This document shows positions 1 through 6,499 of a stretch of 6,499 bases of DNA, one piece after another (positions within the stretch are counted from its first letter, which is position 1; each line of letters opens with the position of its first letter). Source of the stretch: an uncultured Eubacteriales bacterium (GTDB lineage: Bacteria; Bacillota; Clostridia; Oscillospirales; Acutalibacteraceae). The stretch lies in NCBI GenBank assembly GCA_900320235.1, contig ONRO01000285.1, forward strand, positions 1 through 6,499, given 5' to 3'. A program made the position numbers and the translations under genes. Below the pieces are notes generated by a model. It was given only the letters and a program-made list of their open reading frames with translations, did not search any database and was not told the DNA's origin.

Positions 1-1
1 A

Positions 2-2722
2 AACGGTTTGCCGGAATACGGCGGAGAAAACATCTATCTGCCTAAATACTGTTACCGTGTCCGTGAGGATATGGACAATAAATACTGGGACGATATTGCC
101 GGCGAGTATAAAACAGTACCGGTGATCGAAGGAACAAACAAGCCTGATCTTAATGAACGTTCATGGAATGTAAAAACACCTGCAGGAAATAAGCCTTACA
201 GGAATACGCTTGGTGTACTTGACGAAAATATTGCGGTTTATGAGAACAGCTTCAGATTCAAGGATATCTACATGCAGAAAACAGTTGAGCCTTCAGCACA
301 TGTGCCTAAGGGCGAAAGAAAAAACAGTGTGGATACAACAGCGTTTTTATACCGTGTGACCCGAAAACTGTCATCAGAAAGCGATCCTCAGATCATTCCT
401 CCGCAGAAATGCCGTCAGATGACCTGGGAGCTTTGGACATGTGACAGCAGCGGAAAGCTTCTTCAGAATAAGATGACAGGCCCGGTGACAAGAGACGGCT
501 ATGTACTGGCGCCGATCGGAAACTATGACGGTGCACAGACTCATTATACGATCAAGATACGTCATGTTGAGGCAGGCTATACATACTATATTGATGAGAT
601 ACTTAACAGCAGAACTATCCTGGGCGAGAATAATACTCCCGCAGATGAAGAAGCCTTTTTTGAGCAGCATGTTCCATATGCTGATTACAGTCAGGGTTAT
701 TTCAGCTATCGTTATTACCAGGATGGCGAAGAATATAATAATGCAGAAGACAAGGTATATTATTGTGACGACAGTATGAACCGTTTACAGCAGTATCTTC
801 TTGCAACAGATGAAATCTATACTGACGACACAAATGAAACCACTGGTACAGTTCAGACCGAAGATTCAGCTACGATCAAGGAAAACATTTCAAAAGTTGA
901 AATGGAGATTCAGAATGTATATATGCTGCGTAACCTGACTGTAACAAAGTCTGTCATAGCAAGGGAAACAAATGACAATATGCAGTTCACCATAAGGATA
1001 CGCAGACAGGACGGTAACGATTTTTCACCTACGGCTGTAAATTTCTACCGGATGGAAAGCGGCAGGAAAATACCGCTTACAGAATCTGAGCTTAACGAAC
1101 TGCAGGGCGAAAATCATACACCTGCGCTTGCACATACAGCAGATTATGCATATATGGATTTCAAGCTGAAAAACGGAATCTATGCAGAATTTGTCGATGT
1201 CGGCAGAGAAAATGATGTTTACCAGATCTGTGAAAAAGACTGGTCTGAAGAGCAAAGCTCCTATATCCACCTTGATCCGGTTGATGCGCCGGGTGAATGG
1301 TCAGCATGGAAAAATGCAGTATTGGGAGATAATACACTATCCGTTATCCGCAACGGTGATGAAGGATATATGATAATTTCCAAGGAATATATTTCTGACA
1401 GATCGGGTGACTATGACGAAATTGCAAGAGACTATCTTGAAAGCGGAAGTCATCCTGTCTATCTGAAATTTGAGCTTCGCACAAAGAACAGCGGAAATGC
1501 ATTCGTTTCACCTGAAAATATTTTCAATGATATAGCTTTTGTAAACGGTGTATCAATAAATGATCTCAGCAGTATTCCCCTGAGTGGTCAGCAAAGTGTG
1601 GTCATTAACCTTAAAGCACTGTGTTCATCACTCGGAATTCCCTATGATACTGTTGAATACCGTGTCACAGAAGAGATTCCGAAGGAAGTCGAAACGTTCA
1701 ACGGAACAGAAAACGGTCAGGAAGTTCTGTATTCAGTCAGACAATTCACACCTGACGAGGAAATGACCGGAGATAAGGACAAGACATCTGTCGAGGTACA
1801 GAATTCCGTTACACAGTACAATTCCGTTATCTATAAGAGAATAGGCGGAAGAGAAGCTGCACAAAGACCCAGAAAAAAACTTGCTCTTGTACTTCGTGAC
1901 GGAAGCAAACATAATCGTCAGAATGGTGTCAGATGGATAGCAACAGGCAAAACATTCGACAGAGTAACAGCACAGACCGGAATTACAGGTGAAGACGGAA
2001 GGCTGTATGTTGATTCATTTGAAGGATGGGTAAATACTTCTGATGATAATATGACATATTTTGTCAGGATCTTCTTTGACCATAATGTAGAATGCAATCT
2101 GAACAGGTCAGATAATGCACAGCTTCTTGAGATCAGTGAGGATATAATGAATACTGATCCGTCATGGGGCTATCCTATCGGATACGAAACCTATGGTGAA
2201 CCAGAAAGCTATGTATCCCAGGCGGCTCTTGAAGGTACAGACCAATGGAAGCGCAAGCAGGATACTATTGTCAACACAACAGAGGCTGTAACAGAAAAGA
2301 AGATAGAGGTCAGCAAGATTGTAAAATCTCTGCACACACAAATGACAGATGAGGACAGAACAACAGAATTTACGTTCAAGGTTCGTCAGTTTGTAAATGA
2401 TGTCTATATGGATTCACCCGGGATCAGTTATGTGATCTATGATGAAGACGGAACAGTTCTGCGTGAAGATAAAACCGATTCACTTGGCAGCTTTACACTC
2501 CGCCACGGACAGAAGGCAGAGCTTACCCTGCCGCTGTACTGCTATTGGGAAGTAATTGAAGCTGATGCGGGAACCTATCGTCTGCTTGTTGACGACAACG
2601 GAAATATCGTATACGATGCCAACAATAACTATATGCTTGACGATGAGGACGGTCTTGCGCCAAGCAGGACAGCTGCAGAAAAATATAATGCCCGTCAGTC
2701 AGCTTCAGGCTTCATTTTCAAT
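2..2722 (+). repeat. Array of six diverged pilin-like isopeptide domains in protein 1
   Basis: This is protein-level repetition; the DNA is too diverged to show direct repeats. The visible junctions run Asn80 to Lys91, Asn303 to Lys314, Asn449 to Lys459, Asn599 to Lys610 and Asn756 to Lys770, which are gaps of 10-14 residues. The strands carrying Lys read YMQKTV, TVTKSV, IISKEY, VIYKRI and EVSKIV. The candidate catalytic Glu sits in YYIDE, YQICE, YRVTE, LEISE and WEVIE. Lys-to-Glu distances are 81-106. Glu-to-Asn distances are 40-60, except 106 in the domain starting at Lys91. The last domain ends at Asn905 (FIFNTD) with no following Lys strand, so the chain stops there. In Spy0128 the corresponding values are about 80 (Lys-Glu), 45-51 (Glu-Asn) and 11 (Asn to next Lys). 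Bond formation itself is inferred. The fourth domain (610-756) fits least well. Confidence 0.75.
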
Positions 2723-4264
2723 ACAGATCTTGATATTGTTGCAGGCGTTTCAATGGGTGCCCCCGTTATCCTGAGGCGCGGAAAATGGGACAACTATGCA
2801 AAAAGCTATAATTTTATACTTCAGAAAACGGGTTGGAATGATATGGACGATAATTCGACCCAGCAGTCCAAGGCATATAAGGACGATGCAGTATATTCGG
2901 AGAATAATGCAGAGCTTCGTATCAACAATGTTTACGGCAGGACGATATATGCTGATCTCAAGCTTACTCAGCCGATATGGACCACTGAAACATCAGGAGA
3001 GATCTATGACAAGGTATGTGAATTCTGGCAGGGAGATGTGGAGATACCCGAATATATCTATTACCGTGAGCCAACTGATCTTCATCAGCTTTACAGACAT
3101 CCTGTTGTCGGAATTGCCAGCAATGCTTTCAAGGGTACAACGACACTGAACAGTGTGAAAATACCGGATTCTGTAAAGAAGATCGGTAATTCAGCTTTTG
3201 CTGATTGTACATCACTGACTGTCTGTGATTTTGAGCAGGACAGTTCGACAAGACAATCGGAACTGCGTGCGATCGGAGCCTATGCGTTCAAGAATTCTGC
3301 GGTCAAGACCTTCCATATTCCTGAGGGAACAGTGGAAATCGGCAACAGTGCATTGTTTTCATCACCGAAGACAGGATTTGATATATACCTTCCGTCAACA
3401 CTGACACATGCAGGTTCAAAGATCCTGCCGAGTATAGATCAGCGCGGTAATAATCCTCCGTATAGTGTACTGGAAATGAATTCAGGTGTGAACAACGCGA
3501 ATGGTATCCTGAACACAAGATATTACAGTGTAACAAAAGCCGCAGGTGATCTTTTCAACGATCAGTTCTTTACCAGACCGAACGTACTGATAATGAACGG
3601 TATCAAGGAAATCAAGCGTGAAGCATTTTCGGATCAGGCTGAAAAAATGAGATATACGTCAATAATGGTATTTCCGGAAGACAGCGACCTTATTGTGAGA
3701 GATTTTGCAATGGTAAGAACAAGCTTCAACAAAAGGCCGTTTATGCTGATCTGGCGCAGCCCGAATGTCGGAAATGAAGATAATCAGGGACCGATTCTTG
3801 GATCTACCGATATCTATATCAATAATAATCAGGCGATTCCCGATCAGGGTTATTATAACAGCCAGAATACTACGCTTGTATTTACAAATATCAGCCGCAA
3901 TGATACAGAAAAGATCGAAATGATCAAAAGAAGATTTGAGCTTGCTCAGGATAACGAAGGCTGGTACTTTGACGGTAAAAACTATATAAATAACGTGCAG
4001 TCCGCCTATGTTATCGGTGGACCTGATAAACGCATTACGGTGCTTTTCAAGGAAGATGTCCAGGCGGCTTCGGCAACAGAACTCCTTAATAATGCCGGGG
4101 TAAAGAAATATGACATCAACGGACGTGTTGCGGATATTCTCGCCTCATATTCGGGAAGGAGGTCTTCTCCTATGAATTCAGTGCCCGTTCATACCAATTC
4201 TGCAGACTATAAATTTGATCCGCAGGGATTGTGGCTTCTGAGAAAGCGCACGGATAATAATTGA
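2..4264 (+). CDS. Large surface/secreted protein: tandem pilin-like isopeptide domains plus BspA-type leucine-rich repeats (5' end missing)
   Basis: The frame is open from base 2 to the TGA at 4262-4264, giving 1420 visible residues. The TTG at base 8 is not a credible start, because the frame continues upstream and the sequence begins in the middle of a domain. Numbering below counts that TTG as residue 1. Residues 1-80 are the end of a beta-sandwich domain (Glu20, Asn80). Five more follow with candidate Lys/Glu/Asn triads: 91/197/303, 314/409/449, 459/555/599, 610/711/756 and 770/851/905. The register resembles Spy0128/Cna-B pilin domains that form internal Lys-Asn isopeptide bonds. A linker (906-1004) leads to BspA-like leucine-rich repeats (about 1005-1138), with a weaker repeat-like patch near 1200-1240, then an unrecognised C-terminus ending in LLRKRTDNN. 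No LPXTG motif, terminal hydrophobic helix or dockerin is present. A role as an adhesin or structural stalk outside the cell is inferred. The gene lies 40 bases upstream of a second gene with the same domain type. I am confident of the coding region and domain class, not of the specific function. Confidence 0.93.
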   Translation, partial: NGLPEYGGENIYLPKYCYRVREDMDNKYWDDIAGEYKTVPVIEGTNKPDLNERSWNVKTPAGNKPYRNTLGVLDENIAVYENSFRFKDIYMQKTVEPSAHVPKGERKNSVDTTAFLYRVTRKLSSESDPQIIPPQKCRQMTWELWTCDSSGKLLQNKMTGPVTRDGYVLAPIGNYDGAQTHYTIKIRHVEAGYTYYIDEILNSRTILGENNTPADEEAFFEQHVPYADYSQGYFSYRYYQDGEEYNNAEDKVYYCDDSMNRLQQYLLATDEIYTDDTNETTGTVQTEDSATIKENISKVEMEIQNVYMLRNLTVTKSVIARETNDNMQFTIRIRRQDGNDFSPTAVNFYRMESGRKIPLTESELNELQGENHTPALAHTADYAYMDFKLKNGIYAEFVDVGRENDVYQICEKDWSEEQSSYIHLDPVDAPGEWSAWKNAVLGDNTLSVIRNGDEGYMIISKEYISDRSGDYDEIARDYLESGSHPVYLKFELRTKNSGNAFVSPENIFNDIAFVNGVSINDLSSIPLSGQQSVVINLKALCSSLGIPYDTVEYRVTEEIPKEVETFNGTENGQEVLYSVRQFTPDEEMTGDKDKTSVEVQNSVTQYNSVIYKRIGGREAAQRPRKKLALVLRDGSKHNRQNGVRWIATGKTFDRVTAQTGITGEDGRLYVDSFEGWVNTSDDNMTYFVRIFFDHNVECNLNRSDNAQLLEISEDIMNTDPSWGYPIGYETYGEPESYVSQAALEGTDQWKRKQDTIVNTTEAVTEKKIEVSKIVKSLHTQMTDEDRTTEFTFKVRQFVNDVYMDSPGISYVIYDEDGTVLREDKTDSLGSFTLRHGQKAELTLPLYCYWEVIEADAGTYRLLVDDNGNIVYDANNNYMLDDEDGLAPSRTAAEKYNARQSASGFIFNTDLDIVAGVSMGAPVILRRGKWDNYAKSYNFILQKTGWNDMDDNSTQQSKAYKDDAVYSENNAELRINNVYGRTIYADLKLTQPIWTTETSGEIYDKVCEFWQGDVEIPEYIYYREPTDLHQLYRHPVVGIASNAFKGTTTLNSVKIPDSVKKIGNSAFADCTSLTVCDFEQDSSTRQSELRAIGAYAFKNSAVKTFHIPEGTVEIGNSALFSSPKTGFDIYLPSTLTHAGSKILPSIDQRGNNPPYSVLEMNSGVNNANGILNTRYYSVTKAAGDLFNDQFFTRPNVLIMNGIKEIKREAFSDQAEKMRYTSIMVFPEDSDLIVRDFAMVRTSFNKRPFMLIWRSPNVGNEDNQGPILGSTDIYINNNQAIPDQGYYNSQNTTLVFTNISRNDTEKIEMIKRRFELAQDNEGWYFDGKNYINNVQSAYVIGGPDKRITVLFKEDVQAASATELLNNAGVKKYDINGRVADILASYSGRRSSPMNSVPVHTNSADYKFDPQGLWLLRKRTDNN
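3020..3421 (+). repeat. BspA-type (LRR_5) leucine-rich repeat block in protein 1
   Basis: Residues about 1005-1138 show the classic BspA pattern: an opening VEIPEYI strand, then VVGIASNAFKG, VKIPDSVKKIGNSAF and LRAIGAYAFKNS units separated by IP-x(2)-V/T turns. The conserved Ala-Phe (or Ala-Leu) pairs fall at residues 1040, 1063, 1093 and 1115, giving steps of 23, 30 and 22. The long step reflects an extra Asp/Ser-rich loop (EQDSSTRQS). The block fades at LPSTLTHAGSKIL, and a further degenerate unit (IKEIKREAFSD) lies near residues 1200-1211. In other bacteria this repeat class occurs mostly on surface or secreted proteins that bind host or microbial ligands. The ligand here is unknown. Confidence 0.85.
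4156..4174 (+). promoter_or_regulatory. Shine-Dalgarno-like AAGGAGG followed by an in-frame ATG inside the end of protein 1
   Basis: AAGGAGG at 4156-4162 lies 9 bases before an ATG at 4172-4174 that is in frame with protein 1 and would give a 30-residue C-terminal peptide (starting MNSVPVH). The same bases encode Gly-Arg-Arg (GGA AGG AGG). The core AGGAG at 4157-4161 can pair with CTCCT at 4167-4171, a 5-bp hairpin with a 5-base loop that would hide the site. This may be chance, a translational pause site or a minor internal start. No promoter or independent function is evident. Confidence 0.25.
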
Positions 4265-4289
4265 GCAGCGTCAGAGCAGCTGTAAAATG

Positions 4290-4296
4290 AAAGGAG
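4290..4296 (+). promoter_or_regulatory. Ribosome binding site of the second gene
   Basis: AAAGGAG ends 8 bases before the ATG at 4305, an ideal spacing. It decides the start against an in-frame ATG at 4287, which has no Shine-Dalgarno sequence ahead of it and would add six residues (MKGVQA) in front of the signal peptide. The rest of the 40-base gap (4265-4304) holds only a short direct repeat of GAGCAG. There is no hairpin with a T-run and no promoter that I can recognise, which supports co-transcription with the upstream gene. Confidence 0.85.
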
Positions 4297-4304
4297 TGCA
4301 GGCA

Positions 4305-4391
4305 ATGAAAAAAACAGCATACAGATGGAAAAAGATATGCAGTGTATGTCTGAGTGCAGTGCTTGTATTTCAAGCGGCTGTCTTTGGCAGC
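4305..4391 (+). other. Signal peptide of the second protein
   Basis: The first 29 residues carry six Lys/Arg before residue 11, then an uncharged hydrophobic stretch from Ile11 to Phe27 and small residues Gly28-Ser29. Export by the Sec pathway with signal-peptidase I cleavage is expected. The exact cleavage site is uncertain because no clean A-x-A is present at that point. Cys12 and Cys15 lie inside the hydrophobic core and do not form a lipoprotein box. Confidence 0.8.
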
Positions 4392-6499
4392 ATGAAGGTT
4401 GTCGGTGAAGGCGGTTCAGACGCCGCCGACAAGCCTTCCCTGAACTTTCAGAATGAGAAATATGAGGGTATTCAGGTATCTAAGAATATTTATTCTCATG
4501 AGGAATATGTCAAGGGTGCCGGAAATCGTGAGCCGCTGCGTGAAGCTGATCCCCTGCCGGATGGAACATATGCTGTCAATGAACTGAAGTATGATGAATT
4601 CAGGATGGCGCTTTACGGGGGAAAACAAAGAGAATCTCTTTTTCATACATCGACCAGCAGTCCGCTAAAGCATATTCCGTTTCAGCGAAAGACAGATAAT
4701 CTGCTGTATTACAACATCAGAAACAATAAAACTGTTGACGGTAAAAACTATGATCTTATTCTGGCACCTGTTGACATCAATGATTATTATCTGTATTACT
4801 CCGAAGGTGATGGCACGATCAGGATAATGTTCAGATCACAGGATTCCCACTATGCCTCCGAGGAACTGAAAAACAGCGACGATCCGGTAGAGCAGGAATT
4901 GTATGATACCTATATGTCCCTGAACTATTATGAAAAATTCATGATGGATGGACCCTGGTACGATTATTCTGATGATCCTGTGGAAAGTGAGTGCTTTAAA
5001 TATTATGAACGTGTATCATCAAAGTTCTATACAGATTCCCAGGACGGAAGCTTCTTCATTTTTGATGGTGATGTCACTTATTTTGAAAAGGAAGTATTCA
5101 CTGATGAAATAAACTATGTCCGTGTCAGAGAAAAATGGGAGCATTTAAAAGAGCTTAACGAGAAGCGTCAGAAGCGTGAGAATAAAAATTATTCCGGAGA
5201 ATATTTTTACATGATCGGTGACGATGTTGTAACTGAAGTGGCATCCGCATTGCAGGGCAATGTACTGGAGGTAGCAAACAGGTTCGGCAAACCGGTCAAT
5301 GAGCTTGAGGTTTCAAAAACAGTTCCCTATTTCGGCTTAGCACAGAGCGATATCAATCTGTTTCGCACAACAGACCGTTTTGAATATAAAATACTGATAA
5401 ATGAAGAAGTTCCGGAATCATTACAGTATACGATATTTGATACAAAGACCAATGAAACAAAACCGGCAGCCCCGCCTGAGGGAGAGGAATTGCCGGACAA
5501 TGTGATCGAAGCGGACGGCAGTTACCATTATGTTACGACAAATGGAGTTTTCTATCTCTATGCTGAGGAAACAGCAGTTTTCTATGGGCTGAACAATAAC
5601 GACAAGGTTGAGATAAGGGAGTATACTGATCCGGACCATTACAGTGTTTATGATAACAGTCTTGTGGAAGGTGCGGAATTCAGATATGTCAGGGCTGAGG
5701 ACAGCAGCGAAACTCCGAAACGAGATTATGCAAGTATGACCGTTACCTACGGAAATGAACAGAATCAGCGCCGCAATCCGACATTTATGAATGTACCGAA
5801 TGTTCTTCAGGTCAGGAAAGAGCTTGACAATCTGAAACATGACGATGACCGTTCATTTGAATTCACGATAAGAAAACTACTGCCGGATCCGCAGAATCCG
5901 GATAAACCATATGAATATGACGGCGAATATATTGTCAACAGTGAATTTGTCAGAGATGAAAACGGTGATCCGGTCGTGATCAGGGACGAGAACAATGATC
6001 CTGAACAGGACAGCAGCGGAAATCTTCATTATCAGACAGAACCGGTGCAGCTGGCGTTTAACTATTATCTGCGAAACGGTTATGATAATTATGATTCTCA
6101 GCGCTATAATGCAGAAAACGGAGTCTTTTCACTCAAAGATGACCAGACAGCGATGTTTGTTGATCTTAAGGCGGATACGATGTATCTTGTTTCAGAGTCA
6201 AACACGCCTGCCTATCAGCTTCAGGGAAAAAACCCCCGTGTGCTGAGGACAAGGAAGGAAACCGTTGACGATTCTCATATACGCTCCAGATCATCCAGGG
6301 AATATGAGCTGTTCATTAACGAACGCAGCGAAATGAAGGGACTGATCCTGACAAAAATCGTCAGGGATTCAGATAACCGCCTGAATAAAAATGCAGAGTA
6401 TACCTTCCGCATTGAAAAGTATGAAAATGATCAGTATGTTCCTCTGAAGAATACAGACTATCAGTATAAAAACGGCACAGATAACTATGAAACAGCAAA
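4305..6499 (+). CDS. Large secreted/surface protein with signal peptide and tandem pilin-like isopeptide domains (3' end missing)
   Basis: The frame is open from ATG 4305 through 731 codons to the window edge, with no stop. Residues 1-29 look like a signal peptide: a basic start (MKKTAYRWKK), a hydrophobic core (CLSAVLVFQAAVF) and a likely signal-peptidase I site around residues 28-30. There is no lipobox. Asn50 and Lys60 (QVSKNI) already show the junction seen throughout protein 1. Candidate Lys/Glu/Asn triads are 60/276/325, 338/439/496 and 505/631/672, and a fourth domain opens at Lys684 (LTKIV) and is cut. The third domain has the typical GVFSLKDDQTAMFVDL strand pair followed by YLVSE, as in Cna-B/Spy0128/DUF7601-like domains. 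The first domain is oversized (216 residues from Lys to Glu). The protein is probably an exported structural or adhesive stalk and a paralogue of its upstream neighbour. Whether it ends in leucine-rich repeats or an anchor cannot be seen. The coding call is secure; function is inferred. Confidence 0.93.
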   Translation, partial: MKKTAYRWKKICSVCLSAVLVFQAAVFGSMKVVGEGGSDAADKPSLNFQNEKYEGIQVSKNIYSHEEYVKGAGNREPLREADPLPDGTYAVNELKYDEFRMALYGGKQRESLFHTSTSSPLKHIPFQRKTDNLLYYNIRNNKTVDGKNYDLILAPVDINDYYLYYSEGDGTIRIMFRSQDSHYASEELKNSDDPVEQELYDTYMSLNYYEKFMMDGPWYDYSDDPVESECFKYYERVSSKFYTDSQDGSFFIFDGDVTYFEKEVFTDEINYVRVREKWEHLKELNEKRQKRENKNYSGEYFYMIGDDVVTEVASALQGNVLEVANRFGKPVNELEVSKTVPYFGLAQSDINLFRTTDRFEYKILINEEVPESLQYTIFDTKTNETKPAAPPEGEELPDNVIEADGSYHYVTTNGVFYLYAEETAVFYGLNNNDKVEIREYTDPDHYSVYDNSLVEGAEFRYVRAEDSSETPKRDYASMTVTYGNEQNQRRNPTFMNVPNVLQVRKELDNLKHDDDRSFEFTIRKLLPDPQNPDKPYEYDGEYIVNSEFVRDENGDPVVIRDENNDPEQDSSGNLHYQTEPVQLAFNYYLRNGYDNYDSQRYNAENGVFSLKDDQTAMFVDLKADTMYLVSESNTPAYQLQGKNPRVLRTRKETVDDSHIRSRSSREYELFINERSEMKGLILTKIVRDSDNRLNKNAEYTFRIEKYENDQYVPLKNTDYQYKNGTDNYETA
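4452..6499 (+). repeat. Array of at least four diverged pilin-like isopeptide domains in protein 2
   Basis: Junctions run Asn50 to Lys60, Asn325 to Lys338, Asn496 to Lys505 and Asn672 to Lys684, gaps of 9-13 residues. The Lys strands read IQVSKNI, LEVSKTV, LQVRKEL and LILTKIV. Candidate Glu residues sit in VRVRE (276), VEIRE (439) and YLVSE (631), 41-57 residues before the domain-ending Asn. The last opening strand is followed by EYTFRIEKYENDQYVPL, which aligns by eye with EFTFKVRQFVNDVYM after Lys770 of protein 1. This is the clearest direct similarity between the two proteins. The array continues beyond the right edge. Confidence 0.72.

Noticed and set aside
8..10. TTG as the start of the first gene
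   Set aside because: The frame is open to the window edge, the first residues already form the end of a beta-sandwich domain, and no signal peptide follows as expected for an exported protein.
47..67. Possible thioester-domain motif (YCY) at the left edge
   Set aside because: Only a Tyr-Cys-Tyr match is seen, with no partner Gln motif. The context (YRVRED) fits the Glu-bearing strand of a pilin-like domain better.
2796..3149. 117-codon open frame on the plus strand in another phase
   Set aside because: It is a shadow inside protein 1, where the main frame encodes the linker and the start of the leucine-rich repeats. It has no domain or plausible signal.
4110..4150. Dockerin-like ending (YDINGRVADILASY) in protein 1
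   Set aside because: It loosely recalls a dockerin loop, but the required Asp-x-Asn-x-Asp calcium pattern and the second repeat are missing.
4287..4289. Alternative in-frame ATG for the second gene
   Set aside because: No Shine-Dalgarno sequence precedes it, whereas the ATG at 4305 has AAGGAG at 8 bases, and signal-peptide architecture is better from 4305.
4265..4304. Terminator or promoter between the two genes
   Set aside because: Only a short GAGCAG direct repeat is present. There is no stem-loop with a T-run and no convincing -35/-10 pair.
5421..5840. 139-codon open frame on the minus strand
   Set aside because: It lies fully opposite the coding frame of the second gene and its product is low-complexity, Ile- and Phe-rich. 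The plus-strand frame has a signal peptide, a ribosome binding site and coherent domains.

Overview
The window is filled by two very large, co-directional (+) genes, both cut by the window edges. Bases 2-4264 hold the 3' part of one gene: 1420 residues are visible and the N-terminus lies upstream. After a 40-base gap, the first 731 codons of a second gene run from base 4305 off the right edge. No RNA genes, CRISPR array, insertion sequence or terminator is seen, and the only non-coding stretch is the 40-base gap. The moderate-to-low GC, the AAGGAG ribosome binding site, the Gram-positive-type signal peptide and the protein families suggest a Clostridia-type Firmicute, perhaps a Ruminococcus-like gut or rumen bacterium. 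That assignment is inference; no taxonomic marker is present.

Both products look like extracytoplasmic proteins built as a chain of pilin/Cna-B-like beta-sandwich domains. The main evidence is a repeating junction. Each domain ends in a strand carrying Asn, and 9-14 residues later the next domain opens with a strand carrying Lys (VTKSV, VSKIV, VSKTV, LTKIV types). A Glu in a Y-x-V-x-E-like strand lies 40-60 residues before the Asn in most domains. This Lys/Glu/Asn register matches the self-forming Lys-Asn isopeptide bonds of the streptococcal pilin Spy0128, where Lys36-Asn168 and Lys179-Asn303 are assisted by Glu117 and Glu258.

Protein 1 shows the end of one such domain and then five complete ones, up to about base 2722. 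A linker follows, then a BspA-type leucine-rich repeat block (about 3020-3421) and an unrecognised C-terminal region. It has no LPXTG sorting signal or membrane anchor. Protein 2 starts with a clear signal peptide, followed by three complete domains and the start of a fourth.

The close spacing, the absence of a terminator and the shared architecture suggest that the two are co-transcribed paralogues, possibly partners in one surface structure such as an adhesin stalk or fibre. No sortase, other secretion gene or regulator is visible, so how they are anchored or assembled cannot be decided from this window.
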